Part shown: piece after piece, positions 5,567 through 12,266 of the stretch
Layout: each line of letters begins with the position of its first letter
How positions within the stretch are numbered: the stretch's first letter is position 1
Notes under the pieces: model-generated
What the model was told of the DNA's origin: nothing
The model's database searches: none
The model's input: the letters and a program-made list of their open reading frames with translations, nothing else
DNA from: an uncultured Opitutia bacterium
GTDB taxonomy: Bacteria; Verrucomicrobiota; Verrucomicrobiia; Opitutales; Opitutaceae
Direction of reading: 5' to 3'
Length of the DNA: 12,266 nt
Assembly (NCBI GenBank): GCA_903938935.1
Contig: CAJAFD010000244.1
Coordinates: forward strand, 1-12,266
Position numbers and translations under genes: made by a program

Positions 5567-8251
5567 TTAGTTTTGAGCGACGATCTGGCGCAAGACGTAG
5601 GGCAAAATCCCGCCGTGTTGGTAATAATCGATTTCGATGGGCGTATCGATGCGGCAACGCACCAACACGTTTTCAATCGCACCGTTTTTACGGGTGATTT
5701 TCAGCGTGAGGTCTTGTTGCGGCTTGATGCTGCCGTCGAGGCCGACGACGTCGTAGGTCTCGGTGCCATCCAACTTGAGTGTCTGGGCGGTGGTGCCGTC
5801 CTTAAACTGCAAGGGCAACACGCCCATGCCGACGAGATTGGAGCGGTGAATGCGCTCAAAACTCTGCGCGACGACGACTTTGACGCCGAGCAAGTTCGTG
5901 CCCTTGGCCGCCCAGTCGCGCGACGAACCCGTGCCGTATTCTTGGCCCGCGAGGATGATCAGCGGCGTGCCCGCTTTCTGGTATGCCATGGACGCATCGT
6001 AAATGGAGGTTTTCACGCCGTCTGCGCCGAGCGTGTTACCGCCTTCTTCGCCGCCGAGCATGAGGTTCTTGATGCGGACGTTGGCAAACGTGCCGCGGGT
6101 CATGATGCGGTCGTTGCCGCGCCGTGAGCCGTAGGAGTTGAAATCCTCAAACGTGACGCCGTTATCCAAGAGGAATTTGCCCGCGGGCGAGCTCTTCTTG
6201 ATCGCGCCGGCCGGAGAGATGTGGTCGGTCGTGACGGAGTCGCCGAAAATACCCAGCGCGCGCGCGCCAGTGATCGGTTTGATGGCGCCGGGAGTGAGCG
6301 AGAAGTTGGTGAAGAACGGCGGCTCTTGGATGTAGGTCGATTTGACGTCGAACGCGTAGACGTTACCCGCGGTCGAGGGGATTTCGTTCCACTTCGGATT
6401 TTGTTCGGCGAAGTTCGTGTAGAGCCTGCGGAAAACTTCCGGTTTGAGCGCAGCCTGCATCTGATCGCGCACTTCTTGGAGCGAGGGCCAGATGTCTTTC
6501 AGGAAGACCGGTGCGCCAGATTGATCATGACCGAGCGGCTCGGTCGACAAATCCAAATCCACCCGACCCGCGAGCGCGAAGGCCACCACGAGCGGCGGCG
6601 ACATCAGGAAGTTGGACTTGATGTTCTGATGAACGCGGGCCTCGAAGTTGCGGTTGCCCGAGAGCACGGAGGCAGCGACGAGGTCGTTCTTCACGACCGC
6701 TTCTTCGATCGGAGCCGAGAGCGGGCCGGAGTTTCCGATACACGTCGTGCAGCCGTAGCCGACCGTCTGGAAACCGAGCTGATCAAGGTAAGGCGCGAGA
6801 CCGGTCTTTTCCAAATAGTCCGTGACGACGCGCGAACCGGGCGCGAGCGAGGATTTGACGAGGGGATTTACTTTGAGGCCCTTCGCGACGGCCTTCTTGG
6901 CGAGCAAGCCGGCCGCGAGCATCACGCTCGGGTTGGAAGTGTTGGTGCAGCTGGTGATGGCGGCAATCAAAACGGAACCGTGGCCGAGCTTCGTGCCACC
7001 GACTTCAGCGGTGACGGTCGAAAACTCTTCGGCTTTTTTGCCAAAACCATTTTCCGTAACGGGCTTCGAGAAGGCGCTGATAAACTCCTGCTTCATCTTC
7101 GAGAGCTCGATGCGATCTTGCGGGCGCTTCGGACCGGCGACGCTCGGCCCCACGGTCGAGAGATCGAGCGCGAGATCCGTGGAATATTCGATTTCGCCTT
7201 TCTGCGGAATGCCCCAGAGGCCTTGCGCCTTGTAGTAAGCTTCGTAGGTGGCGACTTGTTTTTCATCGCGACCCGTGGCGCGGAGATAATTCGAGCACTC
7301 GGCGTCGATAGGGAAAAAGCCCATGGTCGCACCGTATTCGGGCGCCATGTTGGCGATCATCGCGCGATCTACTACGGGGAGCGCGGCCGCGCCCGGGCCG
7401 TAGAACTCGACGAACTTGCCGACAACCTTGGCCTTGCGGAGTTGCTGCGTGAGCGTGAGCGCGAGATCCGTGGCGGTGACGCCTTCTTTCAACGCACCCG
7501 TGAGATACACGCCAACGACGTCGGGCGTGAGGAAATAAACCGGCTGACCCAGCATGCCGGCTTCGGCTTCGATGCCACCGACGCCCCAGCCGACGATACC
7601 GAGACCATTGATCATCGTCGTGTGCGAATCAGTGCCGACGAGCGTGTCGGGATAATACACGCCACCGGCGCTGAGTACGCCTTTGGCGAGATACTCGAGA
7701 TTGACCTGGTGGACGATGCCGATGCCGGGCGGCACGACTTTAAACGTGTCGAAGGCCTGCATGCCCCATTTCAAAAATTGATAACGCTCGCGGTTGCGGG
7801 AAAATTCGAGTTCGAGATTCTTGGCAAGCGCGTCGCCGCTGCCGGCGAAATCGACTTGGACCGAGTGGTCAACGACCAGATCGACGGGCACCAGCGGCTC
7901 GATGATTTTTGGGTTTTTCCCGAGCTTGGTCACCGCCGCACGCATCGCCGCGAGATCGACCAACAACGGCACGCCCGTGAAATCCTGCAACACGATGCGC
8001 GCAACGACGAAGGGGATTTCCTCCGTGCGCTCGGCCTTGGCCGCCCAGGTCGCGAGCGCGCGGATGGCGGGCTCGGCGACGCGTTTACCGTCGCAATTGC
8101 GCAGCAACGATTCCAGCACCAGCCGGATCGAGACCGGCAATTTCTTCACGTTGAAACCGGCTTTTTCGAGCGCGGGCAACGAGTAGAAAGAATGGCTCTC
8201 ACCATTGGCGGTGAACTTTTGTAGCGTGTTGAAGGGATTCGGCTGGCTCAT
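5567..8251 (-). CDS. acnA: Aconitate hydratase A (aconitase)
   Basis: Aconitase interconverts citrate and isocitrate in the TCA cycle using a [4Fe-4S] cluster. The 894-residue protein matches the AcnA/IRP family in length and order. It begins NPFNTLQKFTANG, then has VARIVLQDFTGVPLLVDLAAMR, VDHSVQVD, GTDSHTTMINGLGIVGWGVGGIEAEA and a C-terminal swivel domain with ITTDHISPAG-like SVTTDHISPAGAI, NSYGSRRGND and GQEYGTGSSRDWAAKG. Cluster ligands are C435 (SCTNTSNP), C501 and C504 (GCTTCIGN), at the positions I recall for E. coli AcnA. The stop at 5567 and start at 8251 are both unambiguous; the ten bases before the ATG are all pyrimidines and no Shine-Dalgarno motif is present. The peroxiredoxin gene lies 80 bp upstream on the same strand, with a stable hairpin between them, so co-transcription is possible but not assured. 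No citrate synthase or isocitrate dehydrogenase is nearby. Confidence 0.98.
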   Translation of the reverse strand: MSQPNPFNTLQKFTANGESHSFYSLPALEKAGFNVKKLPVSIRLVLESLLRNCDGKRVAEPAIRALATWAAKAERTEEIPFVVARIVLQDFTGVPLLVDLAAMRAAVTKLGKNPKIIEPLVPVDLVVDHSVQVDFAGSGDALAKNLELEFSRNRERYQFLKWGMQAFDTFKVVPPGIGIVHQVNLEYLAKGVLSAGGVYYPDTLVGTDSHTTMINGLGIVGWGVGGIEAEAGMLGQPVYFLTPDVVGVYLTGALKEGVTATDLALTLTQQLRKAKVVGKFVEFYGPGAAALPVVDRAMIANMAPEYGATMGFFPIDAECSNYLRATGRDEKQVATYEAYYKAQGLWGIPQKGEIEYSTDLALDLSTVGPSVAGPKRPQDRIELSKMKQEFISAFSKPVTENGFGKKAEEFSTVTAEVGGTKLGHGSVLIAAITSCTNTSNPSVMLAAGLLAKKAVAKGLKVNPLVKSSLAPGSRVVTDYLEKTGLAPYLDQLGFQTVGYGCTTCIGNSGPLSAPIEEAVVKNDLVAASVLSGNRNFEARVHQNIKSNFLMSPPLVVAFALAGRVDLDLSTEPLGHDQSGAPVFLKDIWPSLQEVRDQMQAALKPEVFRRLYTNFAEQNPKWNEIPSTAGNVYAFDVKSTYIQEPPFFTNFSLTPGAIKPITGARALGIFGDSVTTDHISPAGAIKKSSPAGKFLLDNGVTFEDFNSYGSRRGNDRIMTRGTFANVRIKNLMLGGEEGGNTLGADGVKTSIYDASMAYQKAGTPLIILAGQEYGTGSSRDWAAKGTNLLGVKVVVAQSFERIHRSNLVGMGVLPLQFKDGTTAQTLKLDGTETYDVVGLDGSIKPQQDLTLKITRKNGAIENVLVRCRIDTPIEIDYYQHGGILPYVLRQIVAQN

Positions 8252-8284
8252 GGAAAAGGGGCTTTCGATTTCGGAGGCAAAGGG

Positions 8285-8308
8285 GTTGCGGCCAAACTAG
8301 GCCGCAAC
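8285..8308 (-). other. Perfect 9-bp hairpin between the peroxiredoxin gene and acnA
   Basis: GTTGCGGCC (8285-8293) and GGCCGCAAC (8300-8308) form a perfect nine-pair, GC-rich stem with a six-base loop. On the minus strand it lies about 23 bases after the peroxiredoxin stop and about 33 bases before the acnA ATG. It is followed by CCCCTTTG, which is a poor T-run. It may be an imperfect terminator of the peroxiredoxin transcript, an attenuator, or a structure in the acnA leader. The plus strand has no T-run after it either. Confidence 0.55.
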
Positions 8309-8331
8309 GCAGAGGGTAATACGTGGGTAAA

Positions 8332-8805
8332 TTAGCTCGCGAGGGCGGCTTTGACGGCGGCGAAATTGGGCAAATCTTTAGGTGTCGCGGTCTGCTCGGC
8401 GTATTTCACGACGCCGTCTTTACCGATCACAAAGGCCGCCCGCGCCGACGTGTCGCCGATGCCGGCGAGCATCGGGAACAGCACGCCATAAGCGCGCGTG
8501 GTCTCTTTGTTTAAATCCGAAAGCAACGTGACGCCGATTTTGTTCGTCTTCGCCCAAGCTTCGAGGGTGAAGGGACTGTCGACGCTGATGCCATAGACAG
8601 CCGCGCCGAGTTTCTCGTACTCGCCGAGACCGCTGGTCTGGTCGCACATTTCCTGCGTGCACACGCCCGTGTAGGCCAACGGGAAAAACAGCAGCACCGT
8701 CTGCTTCACGCCGAAATTGGCGCTCAACTTAACGTCGACGAGACCGTCGGCGTTTTTGGACTTTAAGTTAAAATCTGGGGCTTTGGAACCAACAGCGATA
8801 GGCAT
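8332..8805 (-). CDS. Peroxiredoxin (AhpC/TSA family, BCP/AhpE-like)
   Basis: A thiol peroxidase of 157 residues that reduces hydrogen peroxide and organic hydroperoxides in the cytoplasm. The thioredoxin-like fold begins with the typical VGSKAPDFNL. The active site is FPLAYTGVCTQEMC, in which C49 is the peroxidatic cysteine of the PxxxTxxC motif and R122 (TSARAAFVI) is the conserved arginine. A second cysteine, C54, gives a C-x4-C arrangement as in BCP/PrxQ proteins, where it acts as resolving cysteine; AhpE-like one-Cys behaviour is the alternative. No signal peptide is present. The start is ATG at 8805, with TTCT before it and no Shine-Dalgarno motif. It is divergent from tyrS and lies upstream of acnA on the same strand. 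Protection of the oxidant-sensitive aconitase cluster would be a reasonable shared theme but is inference. Confidence 0.93.
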   Translation of the reverse strand: MPIAVGSKAPDFNLKSKNADGLVDVKLSANFGVKQTVLLFFPLAYTGVCTQEMCDQTSGLGEYEKLGAAVYGISVDSPFTLEAWAKTNKIGVTLLSDLNKETTRAYGVLFPMLAGIGDTSARAAFVIGKDGVVKYAEQTATPKDLPNFAAVKAALAS

Positions 8806-9002
8806 AGAATGAGTGATTTGGGATTAGGATGAAAACTTCGGGATGAGCTCCCTCCGCTTGAGAATGTCCAGCTAGAGCGCCGCATCGCGCCGCCGCAAAC
8901 CGTTTTTCCCATGAAAACGCGCATTTCTGGTTTCCCAACACCCGCCATTAGAAACGCTCTTGCACGTCCGCCCCGACGACGGATTACTTTGCACCCTACG
9001 TT
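8806..9002. promoter_or_regulatory. Divergent intergenic region between peroxiredoxin gene and tyrS
   Basis: These 197 bp separate two divergent genes and should hold a promoter for each. I find no strong sigma-70 consensus. The best plus-strand candidate is TTGCAC (8960-8965), a 17-base spacer, then ATTACT (8983-8988), which matches the -10 consensus at only three of six positions. No T-box or other riboswitch core is recognisable ahead of tyrS. Confidence 0.35.
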
Positions 9003-10286
9003 ATGACCCTGATCGAAGATCTCCAATGGCGCGGCCTCTTGGCCGATTGCACCGACCTAGATGCGCTGACGAAGCGCCTGAGCCAAGGGCCGATCACGTT
9101 GTATTGCGGCTTCGACCCGACCGGCGATTCCCTCCACGTCGGGCATCTTGTCCCCCAGCTGACCTTGCGGCGCTTCCAGCTCGCGGGTCACCACCCCATC
9201 AGCCTCGCCGGCGGCGCCACCGGTATGATCGGCGACCCCGGCGGCAAATCCGCCGAACGCAACCTCCTTTCCCGCGAGCAACTCGCCTACAATTTCACGC
9301 GCATTAAAGCTCAGCTCGAGCGCCTCCTCGACTTCAGCGCCGCCGGCAACCCCGCCCGCATCGTCAACAACGCCGACTGGACCGCCCCCGTCAGCTTCCT
9401 CGATTTCCTCCGCGACGTCGGCAAACATTTCTCCCTCGGCAGCATGATCGCCAAGGACAGCGTAAAATCCCGCCTCGGCAGCGAAGCCGGCATCAGTTTC
9501 ACCGAATTCAGCTACCAACTGCTTCAAGCCAACGATTTTTGCCACCTCCGCCAGGCCCTCAACTGCGAACTCCAAATCGGCGGCACCGAGCAATGGGGCA
9601 ACATCACCGCCGGCACCGACCTCATCCGCAAAAAAATCGGGCTCCTCGCCTGGGGCCTTACCTTCCCGCTCATCACCAAAGCCGACGGCAGTAAATTCGG
9701 CAAAACCGAGGGCGGCGCCGTCTGGCTCGATCCCCAGAAAACTAGCCCGTACAAATTCTACCAATTTTTCGTCAACACCGAGGACGCCAAAGTCGGCGAG
9801 TATCTCCGTAAATTCACCTTCCTCTCCCGCCCCGAGATCGAAGCCCTCGAAGCCCAACACCTCGCCAACCCCGGCGCCCGTGAAGCTCACCGCGCCCTCG
9901 CCCGCGAAGTCACCCGCACGGTCCACGGCCCAGCCGCCCTCGATGCCGCGCTGAAGGCCAGCGCCATCCTCTTCGGCGCCGAGATCGGCGATACCACCGA
10001 GACTACGTTCAACGACGTCGTCGGTGAAATCCCCACCACCTCCCTCCCCGCGTTCGCCGAGTGGCAGGCTGGAAAAACCCTCCCGCTGCTCGACGCGCTC
10101 GTCCTCACCCAGCTCGCTCCGTCCAAGGGACAAGCGCGCAAAGACATCGAAGGCGGCGGCGTCTACGTAAACAACCTCAAGGTCACCGATATCACCCGTG
10201 CCCTCGCCCTCGCCGATCTGCTCTTCGGCAAACACGTCCTCCTGCGCAAAGGCAAACGCACCTACGCCGTCATCACGCTCACCTAA
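9003..10286 (+). CDS. tyrS: Tyrosyl-tRNA synthetase
   Basis: This class I synthetase charges tRNA-Tyr with tyrosine. The 427-residue length fits the E. coli-type enzyme (424). The N-terminal catalytic domain has LYCGFDPTGDSLHVGH, where HVGH (45-48) is the HIGH motif, and GGATGMIGDPGGKSAER. YQLLQANDF and GGTEQWGN contact the tyrosine and adenylate in the family. The KMSKS equivalent is KFGKT (231-235) in the block GSKFGKTEGGAVWLDP, characteristic of the bacterial TyrS subtype. A C-terminal S4 RNA-binding domain (about 360-427) contains SKGQARKDIEGGGVYVNN and ends with GKRTYAVITL. The start ATG at 9003 gives the expected N-terminus; no Shine-Dalgarno motif is seen. The sugar isomerase-like gene follows after 18 bp, so both probably share a transcript. 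Codons in this gene are strongly C-ending. Confidence 0.98.
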   Translation: MTLIEDLQWRGLLADCTDLDALTKRLSQGPITLYCGFDPTGDSLHVGHLVPQLTLRRFQLAGHHPISLAGGATGMIGDPGGKSAERNLLSREQLAYNFTRIKAQLERLLDFSAAGNPARIVNNADWTAPVSFLDFLRDVGKHFSLGSMIAKDSVKSRLGSEAGISFTEFSYQLLQANDFCHLRQALNCELQIGGTEQWGNITAGTDLIRKKIGLLAWGLTFPLITKADGSKFGKTEGGAVWLDPQKTSPYKFYQFFVNTEDAKVGEYLRKFTFLSRPEIEALEAQHLANPGAREAHRALAREVTRTVHGPAALDAALKASAILFGAEIGDTTETTFNDVVGEIPTTSLPAFAEWQAGKTLPLLDALVLTQLAPSKGQARKDIEGGGVYVNNLKVTDITRALALADLLFGKHVLLRKGKRTYAVITLT

Positions 10287-10304
10287 ATTTATCCCTCCAT
10301 CCCC

Positions 10305-11135
10305 ATGAAACTCCGCCCCCTCCTCATCGTTTTCACGCTTCTATTCGCGCTATCTGCCCGCGCTGCCAGCACGCCTGCCGCGCCTCAACTCGGCCTCCAA
10401 ACCTGGACGTGCCGCAACATGAACTTCGAGCAGGTCGTCGCCTTCGCCACCAAGCACGGCATCACCCAACTCCAGTTCATCGCCGCTCAACTCAACCCTT
10501 CCGCCCCCGCCGAAGAAAACCTCCGCAAAAAGGCCGTCCTCGAGAAAGCCGGCCTCCACGCCTACACGTTCGGCGTCAACGCGACCACCCTCGACAAGGC
10601 CACCAACCGCAAGCTCTTCGAATTCGCCAAATTGATGGGCATCAAACTCATCATCGTTGAGCCGAAAGATTTCGCCCAATGGGACAACCTCGAGCAATTG
10701 GTCAAAGAATACGACATCAAGCTCGCCATCCATAACCACGGCAAAGGCTCCGTCTACGGCGACCCCGCCACCGTGAAAAAAATCCTCGCCGCCCGCGACG
10801 CCCGCATCGGCGTCTGCCTCGATGTCGGCTGGGTGACGGCCGCCGGCTTCGACGCCGCCGCGATCTTCCGCGACTACGGCGACCGCGTCTTCGACATCCA
10901 CTTCAAAGACAAAAAAACCTCCGTCGTTGACGGCAAATCCGTCGCCGTCGACACCGAGCTCGGCCAAGGCGACTCCAACTACGCCGGCCTCTTCGCCGAG
11001 ATCAAAAAATCCAAATGGTCCGGCGTCCTCGCCATCGAGACCGACAGCAAAGCCTTCGCCGAAGACCCCAATCGCCTCGTGGCCGAAGCTAAAAACTACT
11101 TCGCCAAAAACCTCGGCGCCGCAGCGGCCAAATAA
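10305..11135 (+). CDS. Exported sugar phosphate isomerase/epimerase-like TIM-barrel protein
   Basis: The 276-residue protein starts with a clear signal peptide: basic MKLRP, hydrophobic LLIVFTLLFAL, then SARA with cleavage probably after A20. The mature part is a xylose-isomerase-like (AP endonuclease 2) TIM barrel. Putative metal and active-site residues are E119 in IIVEPK, H143 and H145 in AIHNHG, D173 in VCLDVGW, H199 in FDIHFKD and E245 in LAIETD. These patterns resemble IolE- and hydroxypyruvate-isomerase-type proteins, but the substrate cannot be read from the sequence. Secreted members are frequent in Verrucomicrobia and Planctomycetes and are presumed to act on carbohydrates in the periplasm. 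It lies 18 bp after tyrS and ends at the strong terminator. CCCTCCATCCCC precedes the ATG, with no Shine-Dalgarno motif. Confidence 0.88.
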   Translation: MKLRPLLIVFTLLFALSARAASTPAAPQLGLQTWTCRNMNFEQVVAFATKHGITQLQFIAAQLNPSAPAEENLRKKAVLEKAGLHAYTFGVNATTLDKATNRKLFEFAKLMGIKLIIVEPKDFAQWDNLEQLVKEYDIKLAIHNHGKGSVYGDPATVKKILAARDARIGVCLDVGWVTAAGFDAAAIFRDYGDRVFDIHFKDKKTSVVDGKSVAVDTELGQGDSNYAGLFAEIKKSKWSGVLAIETDSKAFAEDPNRLVAEAKNYFAKNLGAAAAK

Positions 11136-11152
11136 AGCTCAGCCACTTTTCC

Positions 11153-11191
11153 CACAAAAAATCCCCGGATTCTTCCGGGGATTTTTTTGTG
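11153..11191. terminator. Strong bidirectional intrinsic terminator
   Basis: CACAAAAAATCCCCGG (11153-11168) and CCGGGGATTTTTTTGTG (11175-11191) are almost perfect inverted copies around the loop ATTCTT. The GC core is followed by seven Ts on the plus strand and six on the minus strand. It lies between converging genes, 17 bases after the sugar isomerase stop and about 31 bases beyond the ugd stop, and so can end transcription from both sides. Confidence 0.93.
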
Positions 11192-11222
11192 CCTACAGAA
11201 AACCATCAGGTCGCTGAAACCA

Positions 11223-12266
11223 TCACTTGCCGATGCCCTGCGCGCGGAAACCGAGCGCGCGCAATTTCCCGAGATCCAAAATATTGCGCCCGTCGAACAC
11301 GAAAGCCGGCTTCACCATACCGTCGTAAATTTTGGCGAAATCGAGCGTCTTAAATTCATCCCACTCGGTGACGACCACGATCGCGTGCGCCCCAGCCGCG
11401 GCTTCATAAGCACTGCGCGCCACGGATAACCGCGCATTTACCCCGCCCGCGCCCAACACATCGTGCACGATCTCGGACGCGGGCACTTTCGGATCGTAGA
11501 CCACGACCTTCGCTTGCTCGCCGAGCAAGCTGCGGCAGACGGCGATCGCCGCCGATTCGCGCGTGTCGTTCGTGTCTTTTTTAAACGCAAAACCCAGCAC
11601 CGCGATTTTTTTGTCGGCGACGCTATTATAAAGCGCCGAAACGACCCGCGAAGCAAAGCGCTCCTTCTGCCAATCGTTCATCTTCACGACGCTTTCCCAA
11701 TAGGCCGAAACTTCCGGCAGGCCGAATTTCTCGCAAAGATAAGCGAGGTTCAAAATATCCTTCTGAAAACACGAACCACCGAAACCCACCGAGGCCTTTA
11801 AAAATTTCGGCCCGATGCGCGAATCCTTGCCGATCGCATTGGCCACTTCATCGACATCCGCGCCGGTCGCCTCGCACAACGCCGAGATGGAATTGATCGA
11901 CGAAATCCGCTGCGCCAGAAACGCATTTGCCACGAGTTTCGAGAGCTCGGACGACCAGAGATTGGTTGTGATGATTTTTTCACGCGGCACCCAGTTCGCG
12001 TACACCTCGACGAGTTTCTGGACGGCCGCGTCGCCCTCGGGCGTCCGCTCGCCGCCGATCAGCACGCGGTCGGGCTGGATCAAGTCTGCCACCGCCGTGC
12101 CCTCGGCCAGAAACTCCGGATTCGACAACACTTGGAATTTTGCACCGCGCGTATTGGCCGCGAGGATGTCCTTAATCGTCTCCGCAGTCTTCACCGGAAT
12201 AGTGGATTTCTCGACGATGATTTTGGAACCATCCGCGACTTCAGCAATCGTGCGCGCCACCGATTC
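11223..12266 (-). CDS. ugd: UDP-glucose 6-dehydrogenase, C-terminal part (5' end off the window)
   Basis: This NAD-dependent enzyme oxidises UDP-glucose to UDP-glucuronate, a precursor of acidic surface polysaccharides and other nucleotide sugars. About 347 residues are visible; the N-terminal NAD-binding Rossmann motif lies beyond the right edge. The frame reads ESVARTIAEVADGSK up to the edge, and the apparent GTG start at 12260 is an internal Val codon. Seen are VEKSTIPVKTAE, LSNPEFLAEGTAV, the catalytic-cysteine motif GFGGSCFQKDILNLAYLCE (Cys codon at 11769-11771), and the C-terminal domain with KKIAVLGFAFKKDTNDTRES, VVYDPKVP, VVVTEWDEFK and FDGRNILD. The SCFQKD form and the MNDWQKERFASRVV block resemble animal UGDH more than the SCFPKD form common in bacteria. 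It converges on the sugar isomerase gene, and the terminator lies between them. Confidence 0.97.
   Translation of the reverse strand, partial: ESVARTIAEVADGSKIIVEKSTIPVKTAETIKDILAANTRGAKFQVLSNPEFLAEGTAVADLIQPDRVLIGGERTPEGDAAVQKLVEVYANWVPREKIITTNLWSSELSKLVANAFLAQRISSINSISALCEATGADVDEVANAIGKDSRIGPKFLKASVGFGGSCFQKDILNLAYLCEKFGLPEVSAYWESVVKMNDWQKERFASRVVSALYNSVADKKIAVLGFAFKKDTNDTRESAAIAVCRSLLGEQAKVVVYDPKVPASEIVHDVLGAGGVNARLSVARSAYEAAAGAHAIVVVTEWDEFKTLDFAKIYDGMVKPAFVFDGRNILDLGKLRALGFRAQGIGK

Noticed and set aside
6221..8224. A 667-codon open frame on the plus strand opposite acnA
   Set aside because: Its product is rich in Arg, Glu, Asp and Gly with no recognisable domain, as expected for the antisense frame of a GC-rich gene with biased third positions. 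The acnA frame on the other strand has full family motifs throughout.
8960..8988. TTGCAC-17-ATTACT as the tyrS promoter
   Set aside because: The -10 match is only three of six, and it would leave a very short leader. I mention it under the intergenic region but do not call a promoter.
9057..10235. A 392-codon open frame on the minus strand opposite tyrS
   Set aside because: The Gly/Glu/Ala-rich product has no domain signature and lies wholly inside tyrS, whose synthetase motifs are complete.
12255..12260. ugd starting at the GTG at 12260
   Set aside because: The frame stays open to the window edge and the preceding residues (ESV) fit the family, so this Val is internal and the N-terminal domain lies outside.

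Overview
The window looks like ordinary chromosomal DNA from a GC-rich PVC-group bacterium, most likely Verrucomicrobiota and probably near Opitutaceae. This is inferred from protein character: a Lys/Ala/Pro-tailed DksA-like protein next to lspA, a secreted TIM-barrel sugar isomerase, and start codons that lack Shine-Dalgarno motifs. No 16S gene or other direct taxonomic marker is present. I see no mobile element, CRISPR array, tRNA, rRNA or phage gene. Eleven protein genes cover about 95% of the sequence.

Layout: (1) 1-2663, plus strand: the 3' part of ileS, a DksA/TraR-family protein with a histone-like basic tail, and lspA, closely spaced and probably one operon. (2) 2694-8805, minus strand, read right to left: a peroxiredoxin, aconitase acnA, a STAS-domain protein, trpB and yicC. 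trpB and yicC overlap by four bases (ATGA). A convincing intrinsic terminator follows acnA, so STAS, trpB and yicC are probably transcribed separately from it. (3) 8806-9002: the divergent intergenic region between the peroxiredoxin gene and tyrS. (4) 9003-11135, plus strand: tyrS followed after 18 bp by an exported sugar phosphate isomerase/epimerase-like protein. (5) 11153-11191: a strong bidirectional terminator. (6) 11223-12266, minus strand: the C-terminal part of a UDP-glucose 6-dehydrogenase that runs off the right edge.

The genes are mainly housekeeping: two aminoacyl-tRNA synthetases, lipoprotein maturation (LspA), the TCA cycle (aconitase), the last step of tryptophan synthesis (TrpB), an RNA-processing protein (YicC), peroxide defence, and nucleotide-sugar supply for surface polysaccharide (Ugd). 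No complete undescribed system is evident. The observations most worth following are the DksA-like protein with a four-residue lysine repeat and a nearly cysteine-free zinc-finger fold, the absence of Shine-Dalgarno motifs with pyrimidine-rich tracts at most starts, the trpB-yicC coupling, the hairpins flanking acnA, and a Ugd that resembles animal enzymes.
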